Positions 34,982 through 43,444 of a stretch of 64,000 nt of DNA are shown here, in pieces. Under the pieces are notes generated by a model. The model saw only the letters and a list, made by a program, of their open reading frames with translations. It was not told the origin of the DNA and made no database searches. Position 1 is the first letter of the stretch; every line of letters starts with the position of its first letter. The translations under genes were made by a program, and so were the position numbers. Source of the DNA: an uncultured Dehalococcoidia bacterium (GTDB lineage: Bacteria > Chloroflexota > Dehalococcoidia > Lucifugimonadales > UBA3495); NCBI GenBank assembly GCA_958295765.1, contig CATQHB010000002.1, positions 1,252,091-1,316,090 of the forward strand, in the 5' to 3' direction.

Positions 34982-35064
34982 CCGCTCATGGTGATAACAA
35001 TTTCCGCTCATGGTGAGCTTGTCGAACCACTCACCCCATCCTTCGACAAGCTCAGGATGAGCGG
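34982..35064. repeat. R3 element plus truncated arm
   Basis: A complete palindrome at 35003-35064 is preceded by a lone left arm (CCGCTCATGGTGATAAC, 34982) and by the outer repeat GCAAAGTCTGCGCCAGTAAC. This looks like a nested or partly duplicated element within the 34885-35106 gap. Confidence 0.75.
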
Positions 35065-35106
35065 TACAACGTGGGCTTGGCCTGTTGTCCTGACTGAGAT
35101 GAGCGG

Positions 35107-36294
35107 TCAGTGTAATCCAGCCAAAGCATCCTGAATCTCAACCACCACTTCCGGGTCAGTTTCTTGCCGTAGGGCCTGCCCCAGCGCGGCGCGGGCCGGT
35201 TCGTTGCCGATTTCGCCCAAGGCCCAGGCGGCGTGGCTTCTGACCAAAGGTTCCCCGTGGCGCAAAGCCTGTTCCAGAGCCGGCACCGCCGCCGGGTTCT
35301 TCAGGTTGCCCAGGGCGACGGCGGCGTTGCGTTGCAGCCCTACCCGCTTGGCCCGCAGAATGGGCGTGGCTCGAAACCGCTCCCGGAAAGCCGCTTCGGA
35401 CATTTCCAGTAGCTCCACCAAGTCCACTACCCCTAACCCCCGGTTCCCGAATAATGGTTCAGCGGTGGGTTGGGCCTTGCGGTTCACCGGGCATACTTCC
35501 TGGCAAATGTCGCAGCCAAAAACCCAGTTCAGCATAATGGGACGCAGTTGTCGGGGTATCGGCCCCCGGTTCTCAATGGTCAGGTGAGAGATGCAGCGGG
35601 AGTTGTCGATGACGTAGGGGGCGACAATGGCCCCGGTGGGGCAGGCGTCAATGCAGCGGACGCAACTGCCGCAGCTCTTTTGCAGGGGCGTATCCGGCTG
35701 GAGTTCCAGGTCGGTAATCACCTGCCCCAGGAAAACCCAGGAACCCAGCTCGGTGGTAAGAATGTTGGTGTTCTTGCCGAACCAGCCCAGGCCGGCCCGG
35801 GCCGCCGCCGCCCGGTCCAGCATCGGCCCATCATCCACGTACCAGCGCGCCGCTATCTCCGTACCCAGCCGGCCGGCCAGACCCGCGACATAAGAGCGCA
35901 TCCGTTGCTTGATAACTTTGTGGTAGTCCCGGCCCCGGGCATAGCGGGCAATCCGGCCGGTCAGGGCCGGCCCCGCCACCATTCCCGCCGGGGCAGCGTC
36001 GGGGCAGTCGGATTCTTGGGGTTCGTCGGGGTAATCGGGATAGTAGTTGAGGCCCAAGCAGATGATGGAACGCGCGCCGGGCAACAGTTCTCCGGGCCGG
36101 GAGCCTCGGGAGACCCGCGCCGGGTTGTACCAGGGCAGCCCGTCCATCAGCCCGTCCCGGATTCGCTCCAGCGCCAACTCCCGGTCTTGGGCGAATTCCT
36201 CGGCGGAGGTAATCCGCACCAGGTCAAAGCCCACTTCCCGGGCGTATTCCTTGGCCAATAAAGTGGTGTCGGAAATGGTCAAAGGGCCAGTCAT
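35107..36294 (-). CDS. queG: Epoxyqueuosine reductase with HEAT tail
   Basis: Cobalamin- and Fe-S-dependent enzyme for the last step of queuosine synthesis in tRNA. 395 residues. N-terminal catalytic domain with RIARYARGRDYHKVIKQRM and WYVDDGPMLDRAAAARAGLGWFGKN, where the catalytic Asp is in VDDGP. Two [4Fe-4S] ferredoxin motifs: CGSCVRCIDACPTGAI and CDICQEVCPVN. The C-terminal 110 residues form HEAT-like repeats (RNAAVALGNLKNPAAVPALE, then RSHAAWALGEIG). The ATG at 36294 overlaps the upstream dUTPase-family stop (TGATG), so the two genes are coupled; no other queuosine gene is near. Confidence 0.95.
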   Translation of the reverse strand: MTGPLTISDTTLLAKEYAREVGFDLVRITSAEEFAQDRELALERIRDGLMDGLPWYNPARVSRGSRPGELLPGARSIICLGLNYYPDYPDEPQESDCPDAAPAGMVAGPALTGRIARYARGRDYHKVIKQRMRSYVAGLAGRLGTEIAARWYVDDGPMLDRAAAARAGLGWFGKNTNILTTELGSWVFLGQVITDLELQPDTPLQKSCGSCVRCIDACPTGAIVAPYVIDNSRCISHLTIENRGPIPRQLRPIMLNWVFGCDICQEVCPVNRKAQPTAEPLFGNRGLGVVDLVELLEMSEAAFRERFRATPILRAKRVGLQRNAAVALGNLKNPAAVPALEQALRHGEPLVRSHAAWALGEIGNEPARAALGQALRQETDPEVVVEIQDALAGLH

Positions 36295-36824
36295 CACAGA
36301 TTCTCCCCCTGGTAGGAGCCGGTGTAGCCCTGGTCAACCGGGTTGCTCAACCGAAAGAATACCAGTTGCAGCAACCGCGCGCCCTGCTGGAGGTGGTAGC
36401 CGGCGGAGTGATAAACCGTCAACAAAGCCTGAGAACGGCCCTGGTAGCCGGCATCCCAGATGGCGCTATGGATGCCGACGCCGCTGCGCAGCAGGCTGGA
36501 ACGGGGCAGTCCCAGGGCCATCAGGTCCAGAGGCAGGTTGACCACTTCGCTGAAGGTTGCCAGATAGGGGCCTGGCGGCAGGTGCAGCCAACCGTCGCGG
36601 CCAAACTCCAGGGGTTCCGTGTCCGACAGTTCCCGCTGGGCCGAGTCCCGGCCCATGCGCCCGGCCGACCGCAGCCGGGCGATAGCTTGCAGGCTCAGGT
36701 CAAAGCCGTTGGGCTGTAGCTGTTCCTCCAGAGACCGCCAGCCCTCCACCAGAGGCCGCTGCCCCGGAAGGTTCCCGGCAATAAGCCGGTGGATGCTGGC
36801 CCGGTCTAATGCCGTCCCGTTCAT
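36294..36824 (-). CDS. dut: dUTPase / dCTP deaminase-family protein (archaeal-type)
   Basis: A 176-residue member of the trimeric dUTPase/dCTP deaminase superfamily. ATG 36824 (MNGTALDRASIHRLIAG, GAGG upstream) is chosen; the longer frame to 37166 runs back into groEL. Signature: LQPNGFDLSLQAI, then GLPRSSLLRSGVGIHSAIWDAGYQG, then LQQGARLLQLVFFRL. The substrate loop keeps D-A-G-Y-x-G but the glutamate that acts as base in dCTP deaminase (LEL) is not seen (ALLTVYH). This favours dUTP diphosphatase of the archaeal Dcd-like type. It lies just after the groEL terminator and is coupled to queG. Confidence 0.78.
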   Translation of the reverse strand: MNGTALDRASIHRLIAGNLPGQRPLVEGWRSLEEQLQPNGFDLSLQAIARLRSAGRMGRDSAQRELSDTEPLEFGRDGWLHLPPGPYLATFSEVVNLPLDLMALGLPRSSLLRSGVGIHSAIWDAGYQGRSQALLTVYHSAGYHLQQGARLLQLVFFRLSNPVDQGYTGSYQGENL

Positions 36825-36841
36825 TACAGCCTCAAGAAAAG

Positions 36842-36882
36842 CGGCACGGAGGGTCAGGATTCGGTGCGACCGCTCCGTGCCG
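36842..36882 (-). terminator. Rho-independent terminator of groEL
   Basis: On the minus strand CGGCACGGAG pairs with CTCCGTGCCG, followed by CTTTTCTTG. It lies 86 bases after the groEL stop and 18 bases before the dut start, so the tail overlaps the dut leader. Confidence 0.75.
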
Positions 36883-36967
36883 GATGGTGGGTTGACTAAT
36901 CGTTGGCAAGCGATTGGGTTGGCTGGCCCGGCGCGGCGCCGGGCCATTCCGGTCAATCGTGCTCCGG

Positions 36968-38593
36968 TTAATCGTGCATAAAGTCCTGGACATCGGCGGG
37001 CAGGGGCGTATGCACCGGAATCTCGGCCACCACCGCCTGGGTGGTCAGCAGCATACCGGCGATGCTGCCGGCGTTCTGCAAGGCCGAGCGGGTAACCTTG
37101 GCCGGGTCGATGATGCCGGCCTGGATGAGGTGGGTGTATTCGCCCTTCTCGGCGTCGAATCCCCAATCGCCTTCGCCCCGGCGCACGTTTTCCAGCACCA
37201 CCTGGCCCGGGTGTCCGGCGTTTTCCGAGATGAGCAGCAGCGGCGCAGACAGGGCCTCCCGGACCAGCCTGGCCCCTAACGCCTCTTCCCGGGGCAGGCC
37301 GGCCTGCAACTCGTCCAGCAGTTGCTCGGCGCGCACCAGGGTAACGCCGCCGCCGGGGACGATTCCCTCTTCCACCGCGGCGCGGGTGGCGGACAGGGCG
37401 TCCTCGGTGCGGGACTTGCGCTCGTTCATCTCCGGCTCGGTTGCTGCGCCGACCCGGATGACCGCCACGCCGCCTACCATCGCCGCCAGACGTTCCTGGA
37501 GCTTTTCCCGGTCATAATCCGAGGTGGTCTCTTCGGCCTGGACTCGTATCTGGGCAACCCGGGCTTCCGTGGCCTCAGCCTGGCCGTGTCCTTCTACAAT
37601 CGTCGTTTCGTCCTTCAGGGCCAGCAGGCGGCGGGCCGAACCCAGGTGGGCCACTTCGACGGCATCCAGGGTCAAGCCGGTATCGGCGCTGATGACGGTG
37701 GCGCCGGTCATCACGGCGATGTCTTCCAGCAGAGCCTTGCGGCGGTCGCCGAATCCGGGGGCCTTTATGGCTACGCAGCCAATGGTGCCGCGCAGCTTGT
37801 TCACCACCAGGGTCGCCAGGGCCTCGCCCTCCACGTCCTCGGCGATAATCGCCAGGGGCCGGCCGCCGGCTTGGGCCACCTTTTCCAAGGTCGGCACGAT
37901 GTCATTGACCGTGGTGACCTTCCCGTCGGTTATCAGTATCAGGGGGTTGTCCAGGGTAACTTCCATCCGCTGGGCGTCGGTAACAAAGTGGGGGGAGAGA
38001 TAGCCCCGGTCCAGGCGCATACCTTCCACAAAGTCCAGTTCGTCGGTCATGCTCTTGGACTCTTCAATGGTGATGACCCCTTCGCGGCCCACCTTGTCCA
38101 TGGCCTCGGCGATTAGCTGGGCGATGCTCTCTTCGTGGGCCGAAAGGGCGGCGACCCGCGCCACCTGTTCCCGGTTCTCCACCGGCAGGGCCAGATTGCC
38201 CAACTCTTTCACTACCGCCGCCACCGCCTGGTCAATGCCGCGCTTGAGAACCATGCCACTGGCCCCGGCCGCGATGTTCATAAAGCCCTGGCCGACAATG
38301 GAGCGGGCCAGGACTACCGAGGTAGTGGTGCCGTCGCCGACCACGTCATTAGTCTTGGCGGCGGCTTCCTTCACCAGTTGGGCGCCCATATTCTCATAAA
38401 CGTTGGGCAGTTCGATCTCCTTGGCGATGGTAACGCCGTCGCTGCAAACCACCGGCAGCGACCACATCCGGTTGAGCAGCACGTTGCGACCGCTAGGCCC
38501 CAGGGTCAGGCCGACCACCCGGCCCAACTCGTTAACGCCCCGCATCAGGCTGGCCCGGGCCTGTTCGTCAAAAATCAGTTGCTTATCCGCCAT
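36968..38593 (-). CDS. groEL: Divergent GroEL-family chaperonin
   Basis: Group I chaperonin, 541 residues. ATP-site motifs intact: TLGPSGRNVLL, DGVTIAKEIEL, GDGTTTSVVLA (Asp88) and GIVPGGGVTL. It differs from standard GroEL: the apical groove motif GYLSPYF reads GYLSPHF (His202), the segment NRMWSLPVVCSDG replaces the usual gap before DGVT, and the C-terminus ends DFMHD without the Gly-Gly-Met tail. No groES lies beside it. A TTGACA/CAATAT promoter precedes it and a terminator follows, so it is monocistronic. It may be a second, specialised chaperonin. Confidence 0.93.
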   Translation of the reverse strand: MADKQLIFDEQARASLMRGVNELGRVVGLTLGPSGRNVLLNRMWSLPVVCSDGVTIAKEIELPNVYENMGAQLVKEAAAKTNDVVGDGTTTSVVLARSIVGQGFMNIAAGASGMVLKRGIDQAVAAVVKELGNLALPVENREQVARVAALSAHEESIAQLIAEAMDKVGREGVITIEESKSMTDELDFVEGMRLDRGYLSPHFVTDAQRMEVTLDNPLILITDGKVTTVNDIVPTLEKVAQAGGRPLAIIAEDVEGEALATLVVNKLRGTIGCVAIKAPGFGDRRKALLEDIAVMTGATVISADTGLTLDAVEVAHLGSARRLLALKDETTIVEGHGQAEATEARVAQIRVQAEETTSDYDREKLQERLAAMVGGVAVIRVGAATEPEMNERKSRTEDALSATRAAVEEGIVPGGGVTLVRAEQLLDELQAGLPREEALGARLVREALSAPLLLISENAGHPGQVVLENVRRGEGDWGFDAEKGEYTHLIQAGIIDPAKVTRSALQNAGSIAGMLLTTQAVVAEIPVHTPLPADVQDFMHD

Positions 38594-38717
38594 ACTTACC
38601 TCTTACCTCCGCGCGTACAAGTCCCTGCCGGCTGGCGGCAGGCTTAATTTCGGGTTCCGATTTGGCAACCGGGTTCCGCCGCCGTCTCATCGGGCGGTAA
38701 AACAGTTGCCCCTATAG

Positions 38718-38746
38718 ATATTGCGATAGGCCCGGCGGATTGTCAA
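38718..38746 (-). promoter_or_regulatory. groEL promoter
   Basis: On the minus strand TTGACA (38746-38741), 17 bases, CAATAT (38723-38718), about 125 bases ahead of the ATG. No CIRCE-type inverted repeat is visible in the leader. Confidence 0.55.
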
Positions 38747-38793
38747 CTGTTGGCGGCGTTTCCCCCTTACCCCGGCTTTTCTCCGGGCAAAGG

Positions 38794-39324
38794 TCATCCA
38801 GGCACCGGCGGCGCCCCCCATAACTTCACCCCTTCTTTCCCGCCGACAACCGCCGCCAGTTGGTCAATAGTCAGGTTAAGCGCTGGATGAGTTGTTGAGC
38901 CGGCAATTTCCGCCAGAGGAATGAGGGCAAAGGCTCTTTCGGCCAGGCGGGGATGGGGTATTTGCAAGTCGGGGGTTTCCCACTGAATTATCCGGTGGCC
39001 GTAGAGCAGGATGTCTATATCGACCGGACGGGGGCCGTAGCGGAGGCCGGGCCGGCGGCCCAGCCGGGTCTCAATCTCTTTAGCCAACTCCAGCAGCCGG
39101 GCCGGGGGCAGGGTAGTTTCCACTGCCGCCGTGCAGTTCAGAAAGGCCGGCTGCTCGGTGTAGCCCCAGGGTTCTGTTTCGTAGAGGGCCGAACACCGGA
39201 CTATCCTGACCGGTCCGGCGGCGGCCAGTTCGGTCAAGGCGGCGGTCAAATTGTCCGGCCGCCGGCCCAGGTTGGAACCCAAACCCAGGTAAGCGGTTAC
39301 CGGGCTGCCGGCTAATGATTCCAA
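38794..39324 (-). CDS. folK: HPPK, dihydropteridine pyrophosphokinase
   Basis: Pyrophosphorylates 6-hydroxymethyl-dihydropterin in folate synthesis. TTG 39324 is the best start (GGAGG 8 bases upstream), giving 176 residues that begin [20 protein letters not shown]. Motifs: AYLGLGSNLGRRPDNL, YETEPWGYTEQPAFLN, and RYGPRPVDIDILLYG with the two metal aspartates; then IPHPRLAERAFALIPLAEI. It overlaps the end of folP by 13 bases, so the two are translated together in the order folP-folK, substrate and partner enzymes of consecutive steps. Confidence 0.95.
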   Translation of the reverse strand: MESLAGSPVTAYLGLGSNLGRRPDNLTAALTELAAAGPVRIVRCSALYETEPWGYTEQPAFLNCTAAVETTLPPARLLELAKEIETRLGRRPGLRYGPRPVDIDILLYGHRIIQWETPDLQIPHPRLAERAFALIPLAEIAGSTTHPALNLTIDQLAAVVGGKEGVKLWGAPPVPG

Positions 39325-40184
39325 CCTTGGGGCCTCCAGCCGCGCACGATGGCATCGCTCATCCGGCATACCCGCGCCATTTCCTTTACGTCATGCACCC
39401 GCACGATGTCGGCGCCCCCGGCAATGGCAAGGGCGACGGTGGCGGCGGTGCCTTCCAACCGCTGCTCTACCGGCAAGTCCAGCACGTAGCCGATGGTGGA
39501 CTTGCGGGAGGTTCCTACCAACAGGGGAAAGCCCAGGGCCTTAAACTCCGGCAGTCGCCGCAGAATCTCCAGGTTGTGGTCGGGGGTTTTGCCGAACCCG
39601 ATGCCCGGGTCGAGGATGATGTTGTCCTTCGGAACCCCGGCTTGCCGGGCCAGGGCGACGCTGTGTTGCAGGCTGGCGAAAATGTCGGGCAGCAGTTGGC
39701 GATAGCGGCGGGTTTCCTGATTGTGCATCAATATCAGGGGCGCGCCGGCTACGGCAGCGACTTCGGCCAATTCAGGGTCGGCCTTGAGGCCCCAAACGTC
39801 GTTGATTAGGCCGGCCCCGGCCGCCAGGGCCTGGCGGGCTACCGGCGCCTTGTAGGTGTCCACGCTGACCGGGATGTTGACCTGGGTTGCCAGGGACTCC
39901 AGGGCCGGGATTAACCGCCGGAGTTCCTCGGCCGGGCTGACCGGCGATGCGCCGGGCCGGGTGGACTCGGCGCCCACGTCGAGGAAATCGGCGCCTTCCT
40001 CTTGGAACCGCAACGCCTGCTCCACCACCGCCGGCAAGTCCCCGCCCAACCCGTCCCCGGAAAAGGAGTCGGGGCTGAGGTTGATGATGCCCATTACATA
40101 AGTTCGGGAACCCCAGGCCAATAGTTCACCTTGAGCAACGGTCAAGGCGTTCAGCCGGGTCAGGGGAGCGGCGTCAGGCGTCAT
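39312..40184 (-). CDS. folP: Dihydropteroate synthase
   Basis: Joins p-aminobenzoate to the dihydropterin diphosphate made by FolK. ATG 40184 gives 290 residues; the open frame to 40220 adds 12 untypical ones. Motifs: [102 protein letters not shown] and [12 protein letters not shown], all DHPS hallmarks including the SRKS substrate loop. Divergent from the carboxylase gene at 40269. Confidence 0.96.
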   Translation of the reverse strand: MTPDAAPLTRLNALTVAQGELLAWGSRTYVMGIINLSPDSFSGDGLGGDLPAVVEQALRFQEEGADFLDVGAESTRPGASPVSPAEELRRLIPALESLATQVNIPVSVDTYKAPVARQALAAGAGLINDVWGLKADPELAEVAAVAGAPLILMHNQETRRYRQLLPDIFASLQHSVALARQAGVPKDNIILDPGIGFGKTPDHNLEILRRLPEFKALGFPLLVGTSRKSTIGYVLDLPVEQRLEGTAATVALAIAGGADIVRVHDVKEMARVCRMSDAIVRGWRPQGWNH

Positions 40185-40232
40185 TGGCGTATAGTAACAC
40201 AGGGAGAATCCCCCAAGCATTTACCTATCGGG

Positions 40233-40238
40233 TATAAT
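40233..40238 (+). promoter_or_regulatory. -10 element upstream of carboxylase beta gene
   Basis: TATAAT within GGGTATAATAG, 30 bases ahead of the GTG start. No convincing -35 is found at 16-18 bases. Confidence 0.45.
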
Positions 40239-40268
40239 AGCCCCGACACTAACCTACCAGGAGCGCCA

Positions 40269-41867
40269 GTGGCAACGGAAAAGCGCATCATTGATCGGAA
40301 AATCGACACTCTCCAGGAAATGCACCAGGAGGCCCGCCGGGGCGGGGGGCAGCAGCGCATTGAGCAGCAGCACCGCCGGGGCAAGTTCACCGCCCGGGAA
40401 CGGCTGGCCCGCCTGATGGACGAGGGCACTTTTCAGGAAATTGACTCCTTCGTTACCCACCGCACTACCGACTTCGGCCTGGCCGACCGCAAGGTGCTGG
40501 GCGATGCGGTGATTACCGGCTACGGGCGGGTGGAAGGCCGGCAGGTTTTCGCCTACGCCCAGGATTTTACCGTCTTTGGCGGCTCCCTGTCCGCCGTGGT
40601 AGGGGAGAAAATCTGCAAGGTGATGGACTTGGCCGGCAAAACCGGCTGCCCGGTAGTGGGCCTCAACGATTCCGGCGGGGCGCGCATCCAGGAGGGGGTA
40701 GTCAGCCTGGGCGCCTATGGCGACATTTTCCTGCGCAACACCCTCTACTCCGGCGTGGTGCCGCAGATTTCGGTCATAATGGGGCCGGCGGCCGGCGGCG
40801 CCGTCTATTCCCCGGCCATCACCGACTTTATCTTTATGGTCAAAGGCACCGGCCAGATGTATATTACCGGCCCGGACGTGGTGCAGGCGGTAACCGGCGC
40901 CGAGGTTACGCATGAGGAACTGGGCGGGGCCGACTCTCACGCCACCCGCAGCGGCGTGGCCCACTTTGTCTATGAAAGCGAGGACGAATGTTTGGCCGAG
41001 GTTCGGCGGCTGCTCGGTTTCCTGCCCGCCAACAACGTGGCCGACCCGCCCCTGCTGCCTCTGGGCGACCCGGTGGACCGCTTTGACCCCGACCTGCGCT
41101 ACCTGGTTCCCGACGAACCCAACCGGCCCTACGATATGCGGGATATTATCTACCGCATCGTGGACATTGGCGGCGAGGAGGAGTTGGAGGAAGTCCCGAT
41201 TGAGGAGTTTATGGAAGTCCAGGCCGACTTTGCCCCCAACGTGGTTATCGGCTTTGGGCGGTTCAACGGCAGCACGGTGGGCATCATCGGCAACCAACCC
41301 TCCTACCTGGCCGGGGTGCTGGACATTGACGCCTCGGCCAAGGCGGCCCGGTTTGTGCGGTTCTGCGACTGCTTTAACATTCCCCTGGTAACCCTGGTGG
41401 ACGTGCCGGGGTTTATGCCCGGCGTGGAGCAGGAATACGGCGGGATTATCCGGCATGGGGCCAAGCTGATTTACGCCTACGCCGAGGCCACTGTGCCTAA
41501 AGTCAGCGTCATCCTCCGCAAAGCCTACGGCGGGGCCTACATCGTGATGAGCAGCAAGCACCTGCGCTCCGACATCAACCTGGCCTGGCCCTCGGCGGAA
41601 ATCGCGGTGATGGGGCCGGACGGGGCGGTGAACATAATCTACCGGGAGCAGATCAGCCAGGCCGAGGACGCGGAGGCCACCCGCCAGCAGCTAATCGCCG
41701 ACTATCAGGAAAAGTTCACCAACCCCTACATCGCCGCCGGCCAGGGCTTTCTGGACGACGTAATCGACCCGGCGGAAACCCGCGCCCGAATAATCGGCGC
41801 CCTGGAAATGCTGCGCAACAAACGGGACAGCCTGCCCGCCAAGAAACACGGCAATATACCGTTGTAG
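40269..41867 (+). CDS. Acyl-CoA carboxylase, carboxyltransferase (beta) subunit
   Basis: Carboxyltransferase of a biotin-dependent acyl-CoA carboxylase (propionyl/methylmalonyl/acetyl-CoA type). GTG 40269 is the start, with AGGAG upstream; the open frame to 40131 has no family similarity. 532 residues with two crotonase-like halves: [43 protein letters not shown] (oxyanion loop), [12 protein letters not shown], and in the second half [36 protein letters not shown] and [14 protein letters not shown]. The usual biotin carboxylase/BCCP alpha chain is not next to it, so substrate is unassigned. Confidence 0.93.
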   Translation: MATEKRIIDRKIDTLQEMHQEARRGGGQQRIEQQHRRGKFTARERLARLMDEGTFQEIDSFVTHRTTDFGLADRKVLGDAVITGYGRVEGRQVFAYAQDFTVFGGSLSAVVGEKICKVMDLAGKTGCPVVGLNDSGGARIQEGVVSLGAYGDIFLRNTLYSGVVPQISVIMGPAAGGAVYSPAITDFIFMVKGTGQMYITGPDVVQAVTGAEVTHEELGGADSHATRSGVAHFVYESEDECLAEVRRLLGFLPANNVADPPLLPLGDPVDRFDPDLRYLVPDEPNRPYDMRDIIYRIVDIGGEEELEEVPIEEFMEVQADFAPNVVIGFGRFNGSTVGIIGNQPSYLAGVLDIDASAKAARFVRFCDCFNIPLVTLVDVPGFMPGVEQEYGGIIRHGAKLIYAYAEATVPKVSVILRKAYGGAYIVMSSKHLRSDINLAWPSAEIAVMGPDGAVNIIYREQISQAEDAEATRQQLIADYQEKFTNPYIAAGQGFLDDVIDPAETRARIIGALEMLRNKRDSLPAKKHGNIPL

Positions 41868-42034
41868 GGTACGTTCAGCCCCCAAAGGACATAAACATAG
41901 CATCCCTTGAATGACTGGAATACCCGACCCTTACCCCTCAGCCATTCTCTAAAAGACCCATTCGTGCAACTTCGTGTCCCTTCGTGGATAAACCGCCAAA
42001 CGGGGACAAATCAGCAAAAGTAAAGGAGCCAGGC

Positions 42035-43048
42035 ATGGAGTTCGGAATTTTCTACCAACTGCCCTGCGCCGATGACCAGGCGCCGGCCAACCGCTACGCC
42101 GACACTATCTCCCAGGCCCAACTGGCCGACGCGTTGGGGTTCGATACGGTCTGGCTGGCCGAGGTGCATTTCAACCCCCGGTTCTCCGTCCTGCCGGCTC
42201 CCCTGCTGCTGGGTTCCGCCATCGCCCAGACCACCGAGCGGCTGAAAATCGCTACGGCGGTCAACCTGATGCCCCTGCATCACCCGGTACGCCTGGCCGA
42301 GGAGTTTGCCACCCTGGACGTTATCTCCCGGGGCCGGGCCATTCTCGGCACCGGCCGGGGCGCCATGCTCCGCCAGTACGCCGGTTACGGCATTGACGTG
42401 GACGAAGGCCGGGAGCGGTTCCTGGAAGGTCTGGAACTGGTGTTGAAAGCCTGGACCAGCGACGAGCTTTCCTACCAAGGCAAGTACTATCAAGTGGAGG
42501 GGGTCAGCGTGGTTCCCAAGCCGTATCAGCAACCCCATCCCCCGGTTTACATCGCCTCCAACAGCGAGGATACCTTTCCTATGGTCGGCGAGTTGGGGCA
42601 GAACATCCTGGTGGCGCCCCTGGTAGTGTCCCTGGAGGGGGCGCAGCGGGGGCTGGCCGAATACCGCCACCAGTTGGCAACCCACGGCCACGCCGCCGAT
42701 AGCACCAGGGTAAACGTCAATGTCCTGGTACACGTGACCAAAGACGAAGGCGGCAGTTCCACCCGGGGTTATGAGTCCAGCCTCAGAAACTACTTGAGCA
42801 TCCTGGAGGGCAACCGCTCCCGGGTCATCAGCGGGCGCAACCGGGATCTGAGTTACGAGCACGTCTCCCACGAGTTTGCCGCCATCGGCAGCCCGGAGCG
42901 GGTGATTGACAAGTTGGAATCGCTGAAGGAAATGCTGGGCGCTGATGAGTTTATGTGCTGGTTCGCCACCGGCGGCCTGCTGCCCAACCAGGACGTGCAT
43001 AACGCCATGCGCCTCTTTGCCGAGGAAGTTATGCCCCATTTTAAGTAG
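42035..43048 (+). CDS. LLM-class flavin-dependent oxidoreductase
   Basis: A 337-residue luciferase-like monooxygenase that would use FMNH2 or F420. ATG 42035 follows AAAGGAGCC; the upstream frame is not used. Family signs: MEFGIFYQLP, GFDTVWLAEVHFNPRFSVLPAPLLLGSAIAQTTERLKIATAVNLMPLHHPVRLAEE, GRAILGTGRGAMLRQYAGYGID, and PHPPVYIASNSEDTF. The His/Asn placement is that of alkanal-monooxygenase-like members. Substrate unknown, isolated by repeats downstream. Confidence 0.9.
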   Translation: MEFGIFYQLPCADDQAPANRYADTISQAQLADALGFDTVWLAEVHFNPRFSVLPAPLLLGSAIAQTTERLKIATAVNLMPLHHPVRLAEEFATLDVISRGRAILGTGRGAMLRQYAGYGIDVDEGRERFLEGLELVLKAWTSDELSYQGKYYQVEGVSVVPKPYQQPHPPVYIASNSEDTFPMVGELGQNILVAPLVVSLEGAQRGLAEYRHQLATHGHAADSTRVNVNVLVHVTKDEGGSSTRGYESSLRNYLSILEGNRSRVISGRNRDLSYEHVSHEFAAIGSPERVIDKLESLKEMLGADEFMCWFATGGLLPNQDVHNAMRLFAEEVMPHFK

Positions 43049-43117
43049 GGGCGGGGCCTTTCCCCGCATCATCTTATCCCGCAGGGTCTTTTGGCTCTCA
43101 TAGTCAGGGTAAATACT

Positions 43118-43177
43118 CCGCTCATCCTGAACTTGTCGAAGGATAAAAGGGTGGTTCGACAAGCTCACCATGAGCGG
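43118..43177. repeat. R3 inverted-repeat element
   Basis: Arms CCGCTCATCCTGAACTTGTC and the complementary GACAAGCTCACCATGAGCGG. The outer flank TTTTGTTGGTAATACC follows on the right. The gap 43049-43444 also holds an R1 copy. Confidence 0.8.
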
Positions 43178-43204
43178 ATTTTGTTGGTAATACCGGCGTC
43201 TCAA

Positions 43205-43357
43205 GGCAATCGCAGCATAAACCCGTCGTTCCGGCGAAAGCCGGAATCCAGAACCCTCGGTGCCGGCACGCTCTTTTTCAGGAGGATTTCCTGGATTCCG
43301 GCTTTCGCCGGAACGACGGTTGCCTGGGTTGCCCTGGTTAAGACGCTATTGACCCGC
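43205..43357. repeat. R1 inverted-repeat element, copy 5
   Basis: Left terminus GGCAATCGCAGCATAAACCC, inner arms 43221-43250 and 43291-43321, right flank GGTTGCCCTGGTTAAGACGC ending in a partly degraded terminus (CTATTGACC). Confidence 0.85.
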
Positions 43358-43394
43358 CGCCAACCCCGAAACCGGGGACACCCCCGCCCCTTTG

Positions 43395-43403
43395 TGCTAG
43401 AAT
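43395..43403 (+). promoter_or_regulatory. Extended -10 element ahead of rarA
   Basis: TGCTAGAAT, a variant of the TGCTAAAAT element seen before glnS, about 42 bases from the ATG. Confidence 0.4.
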
Positions 43404-43444
43404 GGGGATAGCCACTACCCCCACGTCTCGGCCTTGAAAGTCTG

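Noticed and set aside
41940-41995. Sequence CATTCGTGCAACTTCGTG as a possible fourth repeat
   Set aside because: Only one copy in this window, so I cannot support it as a repeat here.
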